DNA from: Prosopocoilus inquinatus
Taxonomy: Eukaryota; Arthropoda; Insecta; Coleoptera; Lucanidae
Direction: 5' to 3'
Assembly (NCBI GenBank): GCA_036172665.1
Contig: CM069873.1
Coordinates: 39,484,001-39,548,000, forward strand
Length of the DNA stretch: 64,000 nucleotides
Below are positions 11,135 to 22,345 of this stretch, piece after piece. The notes beneath the pieces are model-generated. The model ran no database searches and had not been told where the DNA came from. It saw only the letters and a list, made by a program, of their open reading frames with translations. How positions within the stretch are numbered: the stretch's first letter is position 1; every line of letters starts with the position of its first letter. The position numbers were made by a program, and so were the translations under genes.

Positions 11135-11789
11135 AGCGAGTGAGTCAAATAATGCACTTAAAATATTAATTCATTTGTCTGAAAATTATCGTTTTTAATG
11201 GAATGTAAACATTCTAACTTTTGATATAGAATGTTTATTCTAAAAAGCTCCCGTCTTATGTATTTTGCTAGTATTTTCATTCTATAACCTAGTCCTGGTC
11301 CTAGTTGTTTTGAGTTAAATTATTGTAAATATTTAATATAATTCTTTCAATAAATAACTAGTTTTGTTCAGATTTAACTGCTTTTGACTCAAACTTTCTG
11401 GTCATGGAGAAAATACAGTCTGTTATTCAGTTTAGAATGAAAATTCGATCTACTCGCTGTGCTCGCGTTCGGAATCTTCCACTGTTATCGAATTTTCATT
11501 CTAACATTTCTACAGAATATACTATTCGCTTATTCAAAAAGTGTCCAATAATCATCTCATATCACAATATATTCATACTAAATTAATATTTCAATACGGA
11601 TATATAACTTCAATGCACGCTAGTCCTCAACTACTGCTCTTGTTCAGTAGAGAAAAATATTGGTCCATTTTGGAGAAAAATCTAGCCAAAAAAATCTACC
11701 ATAAATACATAAAATGTTTTCGTTCTAAACCAAAATTAATTAATAACTTCATCGTCTCTCTTCCATCTTCTTGAATCACGCCCTAACAC
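11135..11789. other. AT-rich intergenic, nothing recognised
   Basis: No coding motif was seen. The short plus ORFs at 11404-11586 and 11541-11774 look like chance frames. Confidence 0.55.
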
Positions 11790-12048
11790 CCATTTTTTGT
11801 CACGGGAGTAGATTATGCTGGATCCTTATAGGTTCCAATAAAAAGGGTCGTACCTGAAAACTAGTAAATGTTATACCATAACTAAGTCTTTGCAGATTGT
11901 AACAAAGGCTGTTCATCTAGAAATAGTATTTTCCAATAACGTGACGAATTTCATTGATGAAAATTCTGAACTTACCGAGCTAGAAAACTTTCTCCTATCA
12001 ATGAACTCTGATCCGATATTTCAAATAATACATACGCAGATTGAAGCG
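11790..12048 (+). pseudogene. Old BEL/Pao integrase fragment, left half
   Basis: The plus-strand translation contains GVDYAG, then TKAVHLEIVFS, then NFI.EN.ELTELENFL. These are three landmarks of the BEL/Pao integrase core, with stops, a frameshift and an internal deletion between the second and third. The sequence stops exactly at the 5-bp duplication AAGCG (12044-12048), where a minus-strand BEL element inserted. Confidence 0.75.
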
Positions 12049-12230
12049 TGTTGAGAGAAGAGAAAAATTCTCCACCTTTTTTCTGTTGATGTTTGTTTAT
12101 TTTTTTTAAGTTCAACTTTTTTTTACATCAGTTCAAACATTCTAGATTTGATATAACGATTTATAACAAGTGAGTTCAATTTACCAACCTTAGAGCCATA
12201 TTTGAAAAGGCAAATATTTACATTTCTTCA
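12049..12230 (-). repeat. BEL 3' LTR
   Basis: 182 bp starting TGTTGAGAGAAG on the plus strand and ending ACATTTCTTCA. It differs from the partner LTR by three substitutions and one T-run indel. Confidence 0.95.
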
Positions 12231-14171
12231 TACTTCCCCCCGTTGATGCTCGTCATCAACAATTAACGGTATTAGGTTACGTACTGATTCTCGTTTACTG
12301 CTATTTGCAGTTTTAACTTCAACAACTCGCACTTCGTTGTCAGGTCCAGGAAAAAGTTGATTGATTTTGCCGATTTGCCAAAAACGTGGAGGATCGAATG
12401 AACGTTTTATCAAAACGATATCACCTACATTAGGAATTTTTGATTTCGATGTCCACTTTGGTTTGCGCATTAAAGTATCTAAGTATTCATCACGCCACTT
12501 GCGCCAGAATCCTTGGACTAAGTTCCTAATTGTTTCTTGTCGAAGCTTGACAGTTGCAGAAGCATCATGAGAGTTGAGAATTTCTGGAAAATGTGACATT
12601 GGTTCACCAGTTAAAAGATGCGAGGGAGTGATGGGCACGCCGAATTCAGAAAAGCACAATGGAGTTAATGGCCGAGAATTAACAATGCTTTCGATTTGAC
12701 ACAACGCTGTTTGCATTTCTTCAATGGTAAGAATAGCTCCAGTGAACATGCGATTAAGATGACCTTTAACAGTTTTGATACCTGCTTCCCAGATACCACC
12801 AAAGTGAGGTGAATATGGGGGAATAAATTGCCATTCAATAAAACCATTTGCCAAAAAATCTTTAAGTTCGGGAGATTCAATGATAGTCAAAATGTTGCCC
12901 AAGAACTCCTTCATGATTTTATTACAACGAACAAAATTTCGACCGTTATCACTTATGACCTTTTCACATCGACCACGGCGTGCTATGAATCGTCGAAACC
13001 CCATAATTAAAGATTGTACAGATAAATTCATAATAAGTTCTAAATGGAGGGCCTTTGTTGAACAGCAAACAAATAATGCTACATATCCTTTAACATTAAT
13101 TTTTCCTCTTCCTTGGTATGGACGAAGAATAAATGGTCCAGCAAAGTCTAGACCTACAGTAGAAAATGCTTTGCTTGGATTTACAGGATAGGAAGGGAGG
13201 TTACCCATTGAAGGAGGAAATGTTTCGGATTTGTATCGGATACAGCGTGTGCAAGATTTAATGAGACTTTTAATAGCTTTTTGAAGTCCTATGATCCAAA
13301 AGGACCGTCGAATCTGAGCACATACTAGTTTGTAACCACCATGAAACGTGTCAAGATGCGTTTTCTGAATAAGAAGTGTACTGAATTTACAGTTTGGTAA
13401 CAGAATTGGTTTTGGATTAAAAAAACCCATTTTGGTGTTTTGAAGTCTACCTCCTACTCGAAGAACTTTATTCTCATCAATAAAAGGAGAAAGAGTGGTA
13501 ATGTTGCTAGATTTTGAAAGAGATTGATTAAGCGTTATTTGTGCAATTTCCTTACCGAAGTAATAAGACTGGACTTGAGTTATCAAAAAATCAAAAGATA
13601 TTTTGATTTCTTCAGCACTGAGAACAATAGATGAATAAAAATGTTTATTGCGAAAGCGATTTTTGAAACGAAGTATGTAAGCAGTAGTCCTAACTAGGCG
13701 ATTAAAATTAGAAAACCTTTCTATAAAATTAATCCAAAAACTAGATTCAAAAGATGTGGTATGCAAACGACAGGGGACTTCTTCATCGGTAGTAGTAAAA
13801 GATTCATTTAATGGAAGAGTAAATTCAGGATTTTTTAAAAATTCCGGACCAGACCACCATAGATCACAATTAATTATTTGAGAAGGTGAAAGTCCTCGAG
13901 AAGTTATGTCAGCAGGATTGTGTTTAGATGAAATATAGTACCATTTCAGTCTAGGACACAGTTCATGAATTTGACTTATTCGATTCCCGACAAATGTATT
14001 CCACCGTTTGGATAATGATTTAATCCAAGCAAGTACAGTTGTTGAATCGGACCACAGAGAAATGTTAGAGGTATCAGGAGGGCTGGTTCGAAGATGGTTA
14101 ATTAATTTTGCTAAGAGTTGTGCTGCACACAGCTCTAGTCGCGGTATACTTATCTGTTTAATGGGAGCCAA
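12228..14171 (-). CDS. BEL RNase H and integrase
   Basis: A 647-codon frame continuing the one above after a single stop. RNase H-like part with PIKQISIPRLELCAAQLLAK and LWSDSTTVLAWI; integrase zinc region (HGGYKLVCAQIRRSFWI...CTRCIRYK); catalytic core with VGLDFAGPF, VISDNGRNF and GIWEAGIK; and the C-terminal FWRKWRDEYLDTL...VGDIVLIK. It runs right up to the 3' LTR, as usual for BEL/Pao. Confidence 0.93.
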   Translation of the reverse strand: MAPIKQISIPRLELCAAQLLAKLINHLRTSPPDTSNISLWSDSTTVLAWIKSLSKRWNTFVGNRISQIHELCPRLKWYYISSKHNPADITSRGLSPSQIINCDLWWSGPEFLKNPEFTLPLNESFTTTDEEVPCRLHTTSFESSFWINFIERFSNFNRLVRTTAYILRFKNRFRNKHFYSSIVLSAEEIKISFDFLITQVQSYYFGKEIAQITLNQSLSKSSNITTLSPFIDENKVLRVGGRLQNTKMGFFNPKPILLPNCKFSTLLIQKTHLDTFHGGYKLVCAQIRRSFWIIGLQKAIKSLIKSCTRCIRYKSETFPPSMGNLPSYPVNPSKAFSTVGLDFAGPFILRPYQGRGKINVKGYVALFVCCSTKALHLELIMNLSVQSLIMGFRRFIARRGRCEKVISDNGRNFVRCNKIMKEFLGNILTIIESPELKDFLANGFIEWQFIPPYSPHFGGIWEAGIKTVKGHLNRMFTGAILTIEEMQTALCQIESIVNSRPLTPLCFSEFGVPITPSHLLTGEPMSHFPEILNSHDASATVKLRQETIRNLVQGFWRKWRDEYLDTLMRKPKWTSKSKIPNVGDIVLIKRSFDPPRFWQIGKINQLFPGPDNEVRVVEVKTANSSKRESVRNLIPLIVDDEHQRGEV

Positions 14172-14204
14172 CTTCGTTTTAGACGTAAGTAAAAGAATCT
14201 TGAC

Positions 14205-15005
14205 TCAACCGTCGACGGCTACCCGTCGTACATAGACCGCAGCGGCATAAGCAATCTTTGATGCATCTGCAAATCCATGTATTTCAGTACATCCAATGCC
14301 TAAGTAGCGAGGAATTTGTAAATTCTGAAGTAATTCGATTTCACTTCGGAGAATTTTCCATTCATTGAGAAGATCATTCGGTAAAGGGTCATCCCAATCA
14401 AGTTGTCTTACCCAAGTTTCTTGAAATATTAATTTGAATTTGAGAATGACAGGTGAAATCCATCCAAGAGGGTCATATAATCGAGCCGATTCGGAAAGAA
14501 AACTATGTTTCGTCCAAGAAGACGTATGAGGAACAGAGAAATGATACGTGAAAATATCATTGACTGGATACCAAGCGATACCTAGCGTTTTTATGGTAAG
14601 ATCACCTTCATCCGAAAAGTGAAGAGGATTTGCTAGATCAGTTGGAGAGAATCGTTTGAGAAGGAATGGTTCGTTTGACGACCACTTTTTTAGTTCAAAA
14701 CCACCAAGTTTGAGTAACTCGATAATCTCAGATTGAATCCGAGAAAGCTCTTTGACATCATCATGACCGAATATTATATCATCGACGTATCTGTTGTTAA
14801 GGAGTATTTCAGCAGCTTTTGGGTAATTTGATCCTTCAAGATGCACTAATTCTTGAATTGTTCGAAGAGCAAGATATGGAGAGCAAGATTCCCCATATGT
14901 CACAGTTTTTAAATAATACAACTTGATTGGTTCACTCTGTGATTTTCGCCAAAGGATCATTTGATACTTATGATGATCTGGATGAACTTCAATTTGACGG
15001 TACAT
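14205..15005 (-). pseudogene. BEL RT palm/thumb
   Basis: A 266-codon frame with the catalytic YVDDIIFG (about 14770-14790), LLKLGGFELKKWSSN, and the conserved RLYDPLGWISPVILK...WDDPLP linker. It ends in HGFADASKIAYAAAVYVR, the start of the RNase H-like domain, at an in-frame TGA (14205-14207). The downstream ORF is in the same frame. Confidence 0.9.
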
Positions 15006-16242
15006 TTTTTTCGATATCAGCCGTCAGTACATAGCGATTAAGTCTGAATTTATTGATCACCTGTGTGATATCATTTTGAAGAGAAGCGCCGATGTGGAGG
15101 ATTTCATTTAAAGAAACTCCATTGTCACTTTTAGCTGAAGCGTCGAAAACAACGCGTAGTTTCTTGTTATTAGGGCCCTGTTGCCAGACGCCATGATGAG
15201 GTATAATGTAATGTTCAAAGTTCAATGAACTAGGATTGATCAAAGCTTCTTCCATATGACCCAAAGATTCATAATCGGACATGAATTTGACGTACTCAGT
15301 TTTGAAGTTTGGATTCTTGTTAAGTTTTTTCTCGAGAAACAGAAAACGTCGGTAAGCTAACTGATGAGACGCTCCCAACTTTGGTCTGTTTTCACGAAAA
15401 GGAAGTTTGACACAAAACCTTCCACTGGGCAACCTAGCAGTAGTTGATTCAAAAATTGATTCACATTGTTTTTCGTCATAGGTTAAAGGACGTGCAACAC
15501 TAGGAGGTTCTTCAAGACTCCAAAATCTTTCGAGCATGCTATCATATTGTTGATCAATAAGATTGAATGAAAGGTGATTTACAGACAAATCAGTACAACT
15601 TGCTTCCTGTTGGGTGCAAATTATAAAGCCGAAGTGGGTGTCTTGAACATAAAGTTTATCAGACGTATGCAAATACCGGTCTGACTTTAAAATCTCAAAG
15701 AAAGAAGATGCTCCAAGTATCATATTAATCTCTGAAGGAATATGAAAGTCAGGATCGGCAAGATTAAACTTTGTTCTTAATAGTTTAACAGAGGAAAAAT
15801 TGGTTTCGGTTTGAGGTAATTCACCAATGAGCTTCGGGAGTACATATGCTGTAACAGGAACACATTTATGTCTATCTAAACAAGAATGAAGAGGAAGATT
15901 GACCTTTCCTTTAGAGTAAAGGTATTTGTCATCAGCTAAACAAGAAATAGGCACACGAACTTGATCTCGCTTTAAACCTAATTTTTTCAAAAATGACTCT
16001 GAGATGAGAGATGCTTGTGATCCTGAATCTAATAAAACGCATGCTTTTATTTGGACACCACTAGCATTACTTACATGAACAATAGCGGTAGGTAAGATCA
16101 TTGAAGTATGAGACGAATAGTTAGAATTCACTTTAACTACAGGATTAGATAATCTTGAAGAATGTGAAGAGTCAGAAGAAGCTGAAGAAGAGTGACTTTT
16201 GAGATTAGGAGTACAATCTGATTCCTCACCACGATGAAGCAA
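14989..16242 (-). pseudogene. BEL protease and RT N-terminal part
   Basis: A 417-codon open frame. Aspartic protease motif VLLDSGSQASLISE at about 16000-16050, a characteristic BEL spacer (ILGASSFFEIL), then the RT fingers (GLSxxx-type FWSLEE..., RPKLGASHQLAYRRFLFLE, LRVVFDASAKS). It ends where an extra base in an A-run (about 15006-15012) throws the frame just before the RT palm continues. Confidence 0.9.
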
Positions 16243-16295
16243 CGTATGATGTCGTTGGTTACATAGAGTACAATTGTGTGTAGATTTACATTCTT

Positions 16296-17290
16296 TTAAA
16301 GAATGTGCTTTACCGAAACAGTTATAACATCTAGATTGGTTTTAATAATTTTTTCTCGTGCATTGACAGGATGATTTTCCTGACAATGCAAACACTTTTT
16401 AGTTGCTACGTAATTGACATGCAATTTCGTTTTGACATTTTTATTTGACATTAAATTATGACTTGAAGCTTGAATTTTATGTGAATAATTGATTTGCTTA
16501 CGACGTCGATCTAAAATCGTACATCGTTCTTTAAGAAATTTGAGAAACATATCAAGCGAGGGCTCAGTGTTTGATTTAGTGTGTTTAGCCCAGGCCAGAT
16601 CTGATTGAGAATCTAATTTCTTTGTCATTAAATGAATTAACCAAGGATCTCGTGAATTGGCATAAGGCCCTTGAATTTCGAGCATCTCAATAGTTTCCCT
16701 AAAAATGTTGTAGATGGCTCTAAGGTTAGATTGATTTGAACCCACCTGCTCACAATGTAAAAATCTTTCGATTATCGATTCGATGACCAGGTACTCCTTG
16801 TTGGATAATTATCAGCTGAAATTGGGATCGTGTTGATGAGTGATGCCGCATCGCCTACCAGCAGACTGCGCAAATATTGGAATTTCTGAATTGGGGTGAG
16901 ATCAGGATTAGCATCGACAGTGGACAGGAACATGTCGCGAAACGTCATCCATTGTTTCATATCACCGCAAAATTCTTGAATTTCCAATTTAGGTAAACTT
17001 GACGCAAGTTGTACTCTTGGTGGATTCTGATTATTCACAAAGGCAGCTAAGACATCACGCTAGTGCGCAAGAAATTGTTCAATCGATGAATTTTCGGAGT
17101 TTTGACTTGTCGGACTTGATGTTTGATTAGAATTTTCGGATAGTGAAAGCAACAATGACTTACTGTTGGAGATAATTTCATCCATATCAATAAATTCCTT
17201 TTCTAGTTGTTCATCTGCGACAGTTTCCAATTCCTCTTCGATAATACTTCGATATATTTGGAATTCACTGTCGAGTTCCTTCAGTAGTAG
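16296..17290 (-). pseudogene. gag: BEL gag main part, broken
   Basis: The minus-strand frame resumes near 17290 (LLLKELDSEFQIYRSII). It meets an in-frame TAG near 17063 and then carries the DUF1759-like gag segment (16772-17038; LPKLEIQEFCGDMKQWMTFRDMF). A one-base shift near 16800 leads into 16296-16745, which ends in a region of Cys/His knuckles. The knuckles continue in another frame to about 16250 (CYNCFGKAHSLKEC; CTLCNQRHHTLLH), so a further frameshift lies near 16330. BEL gag and pol normally form one long frame. Confidence 0.85.
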
Positions 17291-17474
17291 GTTGATTTAG
17301 TTCACATAGTTCACGTTGATGCGCCGAACCGAATAGAAGTGATTTTGCTAGGTCCGGCTTCGATAATTATTTTAGTATTGTTTCGCTAGTCTTGATCAAA
17401 TTCTTAGTTAACCACGGATTAAAGTGAACATTATTGTGTGAAAGTTAATATTTATTAACCAGCTAATTTCTAAA

Positions 17475-18185
17475 ATGTATAATACAAGGTCTAGAGACGA
17501 TATTACCGAGTTGATAAAAGGAACCACGTGTTCACTGCTAAGCGATGAAAATTTTATTGCTAACATTGTGGAAAAAGTTACGCAAATTGTTATTAAAACT
17601 GTGGAAAAATTAACCGAATCGCAAAGCCGTAAACTAAGTGAACTTGAGAATAAAATCGAACAGTTGCACAAGGAAAATTTCCAAATTCGTAAAAAACTGG
17701 ATATTCAGGAGCAATATTCTAGACGTAATTGTGTTCGTATATATGGAATTGAGGAGGCCGATAATGAAAACGTTGATGAGGTAGTTATGGATATAATTAA
17801 AAATAAGATGAAGCTGAATTTGTGCGATAACGTAGTTGAAAGAGCGCACCGCATAGGTCGGCGCTTGCAAGAAACCAGCCAAGTAAGTGATAACGCTGCC
17901 CGAAAAAATTTCCCAAAACATCGAGCCATTATCGTTAAATTCCTAAGTTACAAGGATCGCCAGACTGTATTTAATAACAGAAAATTCTTAAAAAATTCTG
18001 GTATAACTATCAAAGAGGATCTTGTACGGAGCAGAATGGAACTTTATAAACAAGCAGTTGCACAATTTTCGCGGGATAAAGTCTGGACTTCAGATGGCAG
18101 GATTTACGTCAGGTGTAAAGGTAGAAAATATGCGGTTACTGATCGAGATGGATTGGATAAATTACTGGCACAGAAGTCGGACTAG
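17475..18185 (+). CDS. LINE ORF1, coiled-coil nucleic-acid-binding protein
   Basis: An intact 236-codon frame starting MYNTRSRDDITELI. Residues about 40-80 form a Leu/Lys/Glu-rich coiled coil (LSELENKIEQLHKENFQIRKKL), followed by SRRNCVRIYGIEE, the beginning of an RRM-like domain seen in L1/CR1-type ORF1 proteins, and a basic C-terminal domain. No CCHC knuckle is present. It is expected to coat LINE RNA and to act as a chaperone; this is inferred from the architecture. Confidence 0.8.
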   Translation: MYNTRSRDDITELIKGTTCSLLSDENFIANIVEKVTQIVIKTVEKLTESQSRKLSELENKIEQLHKENFQIRKKLDIQEQYSRRNCVRIYGIEEADNENVDEVVMDIIKNKMKLNLCDNVVERAHRIGRRLQETSQVSDNAARKNFPKHRAIIVKFLSYKDRQTVFNNRKFLKNSGITIKEDLVRSRMELYKQAVAQFSRDKVWTSDGRIYVRCKGRKYAVTDRDGLDKLLAQKSD

Positions 18186-18364
18186 CGTGCAGGGAAACAA
18201 AAAATAAAAGAAAATTAGCGTAGGAGGATTACAGGATTTAAGGATTAATGCCTTATTTATTTCTTTTTTCTGTTATTGTAATAATAAAATTTATTTTTTT
18301 ATTTAATTAATTAATTTAGTTAATGATTGGTTAGGTATATTTATTTCTCCGCCAAATTTAATAT

Positions 18365-18500
18365 TATTGAGGTTTAACTACTTCGCTATTTAACTACTTT
18401 GTTATCTAACTACTTTGTTGTTTAATTACTTTGTTGTTTAACTACTTTGTTATCTAACTACTTTATATTTAACTACCTCGTTATTTAACTACTTTGTTAC
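18365..18500 (+). repeat. Minisatellite between LINE ORF1 and ORF2
   Basis: About eight imperfect copies of a 16-17-bp unit (TTTAACTACTTTGTTA with single-base variants) fill most of the inter-ORF spacer. It contains no ORF. Confidence 0.85.
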
Positions 18501-18554
18501 TAGTATTAATTAATATTATTTCTTTATATATATATATATCTTTTTTACATCTTA

Positions 18555-21344
18555 ATGTCAAATTTAATAATTGCCGGTATTAATGCAAGGTCCTTAGTTT
18601 CAGGCTTTCAGGAATTCAGGAGCATTGTGTTAGCGGGTAGTTATGATGTTGTGGGTGTATCGGAAACATGGTTGACTAATGAAATTACATCTGATTCCAT
18701 AAAAATTGAGGGTTACGATTTATACAGGCATGATCGTGCCACACGTGGAGGTGGGGTATGTGCGTATGTAAAATCAAATCTACCTTGCGATAAATTTCAA
18801 TTTAACTCTGGAAATGCAATGGAAGAATTATGGATTCGCATCAAAATTAAGAAAATTGTCTTAGCTGTGGGTGTAATTTATAGGACACCTCGTAGTAATG
18901 TGTTAGAGTGTTTTGACCAAATAGATTTATCATTATCAGGAATAGTTCCTGATTGTGATGAACTTGTATGTGTTGGAGATTTTAACATAAATCTTTTAAA
19001 TTTAACAACTGCTGCTAGTTCACTTATTCATTGTTTTGATGGTTTTGGTATGAGCCAAATTATTAATGAACCAACACGAATAACAGAAAATTGCAACTCT
19101 TTAATTGATCTTATTTTTGTAACAAACAAAGATTTTGTTTTCGAATGTGGGACTGTAAACACTGATTTATTTTCTGATCATTTGCTTACCTATTGCATCT
19201 TAAAATATGATGTTCCTACAGTTAAACAAAAATATGTGACTTTTCGTGATTTCAGTAAATTTTCTCATCAAGATTTCCTCGAGGATTTTTTGAACATGAG
19301 GTGGGATGACATTTGTTTAATAAATAACATTGATGCTAAAGTTGAATTTATGAACAATAATTTAATTCACTTATTTGATTTACATGCCCCTTTTAAAACG
19401 GTTCGAGTTTCTAAACCGAAAGCTCCATGGCTAACTGATGTTATTAAATATATGATTAAACTTCGAAATGTTGCTTTATCTAAGTTTAAGCGAACAAGCC
19501 TTCCAGCCGATTGGATCTACTATAAGCAATTACGGAATCTTACTTTGAATGCTATCAGAAATGAAAAACGTGCTTATTTAAGTACTTTATCAAAATGTAG
19601 TATGAATAAAACCTGGTCAGTATTAAAAAGTATGAATATCTGTAAATCTAAAGCTTCTGAAATACCAGAAACGTTATCAAATGTGGAGGAAATAAATGAT
19701 TATTTTGTTAATTCTGTATCTCAAATCGATGAAGATTGTAGTGAGGCCATAAATTATTATTCCTGCAATAAGTTGAAAGATTCCAATTTTCAATTTCAGC
19801 TTGCAACTATAGAAGAAGTGAATAATATTATTAATACTATTACTTCCAAGGCACAGGGCTTGGACGGTATTTCTATAAAAATGTTGCGTTACTGTTTGCC
19901 ACTCATTTCAAAATATATAACCCACGTTGTAAACTGTTGTTTGGAAATTGGTTATTTTCCTGTTTATTGGAAAAAATCGTTAGTACATCCTTTGCCTAAA
20001 ACTAATACTCCTACGCAATATTCTGATTTACGGCCAATTAGCATACTTCCGATTTTTTCAAAAATTCTGGAAAAGTTAGTGCATAAGCAAATTATGACTT
20101 AAGCAATTGATAATAATATTATTCCAGATGTTCAATCCGGTTTTAGGAAAGGGTATAGTACTGCATCAGCTCTAGTTAATGTTTGTGATGACATTTTTAA
20201 TGCCTGGGATAAGGGTTTTGGTACTGCCCTGGTGCTTTTAGATTTCTCCAAAGCTTTCGACACCATTAATCATAACGTATTGCTGGCTAAGTTAAAATTT
20301 ATAGGTTTCGATGAAATAAGCTGTTCATTCATGAGCAGTTATTTACTTAATAGATCACAAATAGTCGTGGTAGGAAATAGGGCTTCTTCCGAGACTTATA
20401 TTTCAAAGGGCGTTCCTCAAGGCAGTATATTGGGCCCATTACTGTTTATTCTATATACGTTCGATTTTAATTCGGTTTTAAATCACTGTAAATGTACATT
20501 ATATGCTGATGATACCCAGATTTATAAACATTTCTTGCTGGATAACGTTGCTACAGATTTTAACTTAATTAATGAAGATTTGAGTAATTTGGTTCACAAA
20601 GCACAAATTCATAATTTATGTATTAATACCTCAAAATCATGTCTTTTAATTTTTGGCAGTAAAAAATGTAAGGAAGCAGCTGCTGAATGTAGCCTTAACA
20701 TCTTGGGCAAGCCGCTAGCCATTTCGAAAGTTGCAAAAAATCTTGGCCTTTACATGGATTCTGAGTTGAGATTTCGGGATCATGTTAATAAAATGTTAAA
20801 GAAATCTTATTGTTCTCTTCGTTTACTTTATGCCAATAGGCATTTTATTAACATTAATTTACGTAAAATTCTTGCTGATTCTTTAGTTTTAAGTCATTTT
20901 AATTATTGTGATGTTGTATACGGTTCATGTTTAGACTCATCAACTGTTGCCCGCATTCAAAGGGTTCAGAATGCTTGCATTAGATTCATCTACGGCCTCC
21001 GTCATTTTGATCATGTTTCCCATAAATTGGTAGATCTTAATTGGTTGAATATGAAAGATCGTAGAAAATTACATTTCGCAGTTTTTCTTATTAAAATTGT
21101 TAAAAATTCTAAACCTTCGTATTTGTCCAAGAAATTACTTAAGTATGATTGTATACATGAAGTGAATACTCGTTTTAAAAATAACTTTATCCTACCCAAA
21201 CACACTAAAGCACTATTTGCTAGATCTTTTTCATATCTTGGTCCAATTACGTGGAACAGTATACCAGATTCGTTAAAATCATGTTCTTTACTCTCGTTTA
21301 AAAAGAAATATACCTCTGTTTTAAATGATACCAATTTTGTTTAA
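18555..21344 (+). pseudogene. LINE ORF2: endonuclease and reverse transcriptase, one nonsense codon
   Basis: An N-terminal APE-type endonuclease (VGVSETWL, RGGGVCAYV, VGDFNINLL, SDHLL) is followed by RT (DLRPISILP, LLDFSKAFDTINH, GVPQGSILGPLLF, catalytic YADD at about 20499-20512) and a conserved C-terminal tail (RIQRVQNACIRF, LFARSFSYLGPITWNS). One in-frame TAA at 20100-20102 splits the frame into 18555-20102 and 20232-21344; there is no frameshift. Length and domain order match Jockey/CR1-group ORF2. Apart from that stop the copy looks recent. Confidence 0.93.
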
Positions 21345-21777
21345 AATTTCTGTATAATCAAATGTAATTATGATTATGATATTATATTTGTAATATTTCA
21401 GTCATAACTCCCTCATTTGTTGCCAATGCTCTTGAAGACCTGAAATCTGAGATTATAACAACTTTTATATTTTGAATTTATAACACTGGTTATCATTATT
21501 ATTATTATTTTCTTTTTATGTGACACCTCTGTTAATTTGATATATAATGCCAGTTAGATTGGTTATTTATTAGTTCTAATTATCTCTAATTAGGCGTAAT
21601 ATGCATTTTTTTTTTTTTATTTTGTATGTATTTAATGAAAAATTCGGCGTCAATGTGTATGAAATACCTATTAATATTTATTGTTGATTTTTTTTTGTAA
21701 CTGATGGTTAAGTGAATAGCTTATGCTAAACTTCGCCGAATAAAGTCCGTTTATTATTATTATTATTATTATTATTT
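21345..21777 (+). other. LINE 3' UTR and (ATT)n tail
   Basis: An AT-rich 3' UTR ends in AATAAAGTCCG followed by about seven ATT units. Short-repeat tails are typical of CR1/RTE-group LINEs. Similar tails occur at 39550-39572 and 58207-58239. Confidence 0.8.
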
Positions 21778-21862
21778 GGGATCGATCGGTTGAATCGATG
21801 GAGGGTTGAGCCCTATCACACAGCTTTTGTATTCTTATTTTCGATAAGCGTCGATACGGCAT
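21778..21862 (-). pseudogene. gag: BEL gag N-terminus, cut off by LINE
   Basis: An ATG at 21862 opens a frame beginning MPYRRLSKIRIQKLCDRAQ, in the right place after the primer-binding site for a BEL gag start. It stays open to the LINE tail at about 21777. The rest of gag resumes on the far side of the LINE near 17290. Confidence 0.7.
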
Positions 21863-21914
21863 GCTTTCTTTTATTCGATGGACACAGGAAAAGAAGAGAC
21901 TTGATACACAATAT

Positions 21915-21932
21915 GTCCCTGCTCGGGCGCCA
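21915..21932 (-). other. BEL primer-binding site (tRNA-Lys)
   Basis: The minus strand reads TGGCGCCCGAGCAGGGAC, which is 17 of 18 bases of the familiar tRNA-Lys(UUU) type primer site (TGGCGCCCGAACAGGGAC). Confidence 0.85.
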
Positions 21933-21938
21933 AAAATA

Positions 21939-22119
21939 TGTTGAGAGAAGAGAAAAATTCTCCACCTTTTTTCTGTTGATGTTTGTTTATTTTTTTTAAG
22001 TTCAACTTTTTTTACATCAGTTCAAACATTCTAGATTTGATATAACGATTTATAACAAGTGAGTTCAATTCACCAACCTTAGAGCCTTATTTGAAAAGAC
22101 AAATATTTACATTTCTTCA
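21939..22119 (-). repeat. BEL 5' LTR
   Basis: 181 bp, the partner of 12049-12230. The primer-binding site lies seven bases inside it. Confidence 0.95.
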
Positions 22120-22345
22120 AAGCGATCCTAAATTCTCGACCCTTTTTCTCGTATCCTGTGATCTATCGAAAACAGAAGCATTCATCCCATCGCATTTATT
22201 TTCGGGTAGATCAACTACAAGTCTACTAGAGTTCTGGAAGAGCTGGCAGAGGGATTACATATCTCAACTTCAGAATGGAAAGAAATGGAAAATTTCAAGC
22301 GCGAAGATTAAATACGGTGACTTAATACTTAATGCCTGTCACTGA
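22120..22345 (+). pseudogene. Old BEL/Pao integrase fragment, right half
   Basis: After the duplicated AAGCG (22120-22124), plus-strand coding of the same decayed element resumes. It includes LLEFWKSWQRDYISQLQ followed by ...KYGDLIL, the C-terminal integrase tail typical of BEL/Pao (FWxxWxxxYLxxLQ...VGDLVLI). More of the integrase core has been deleted between the two halves. Confidence 0.75.

Larger units (their letters stand above)
17290..21777 (+). mobile_element. Jockey/CR1-type LINE, plus strand, near full length
   Basis: A non-LTR element with a 5' leader, ORF1 (17475-18185), a short minisatellite spacer, ORF2 with endonuclease and RT (18555-21344), a 3' UTR and an (ATT)n tail (about 21757-21777). 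It inserted into the gag of the minus-strand BEL element. The 5' boundary is uncertain to some tens of bases. GGTTGA occurs on both sides (about 17292 and 21788) and may be part of a target duplication, but I could not align a clean one. Confidence 0.9.
12049..22119 (-). mobile_element. BEL/Pao LTR retrotransposon, minus strand, with nested LINE
   Basis: LTRs of 182 bp (12049-12230) and 181 bp (21939-22119) share TG...CA ends and about 98% identity. They are flanked by a perfect 5-bp target duplication, AAGCG (12044-12048 and 22120-22124). Gag, protease, RT, RNase H and integrase of BEL/Pao type lie on the minus strand. The element measures 10 kb only because a plus-strand LINE of about 4.5 kb sits inside gag. 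The coding region has about three frameshifts and two nonsense codons, so this copy is inactive as read. Confidence 0.95.
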
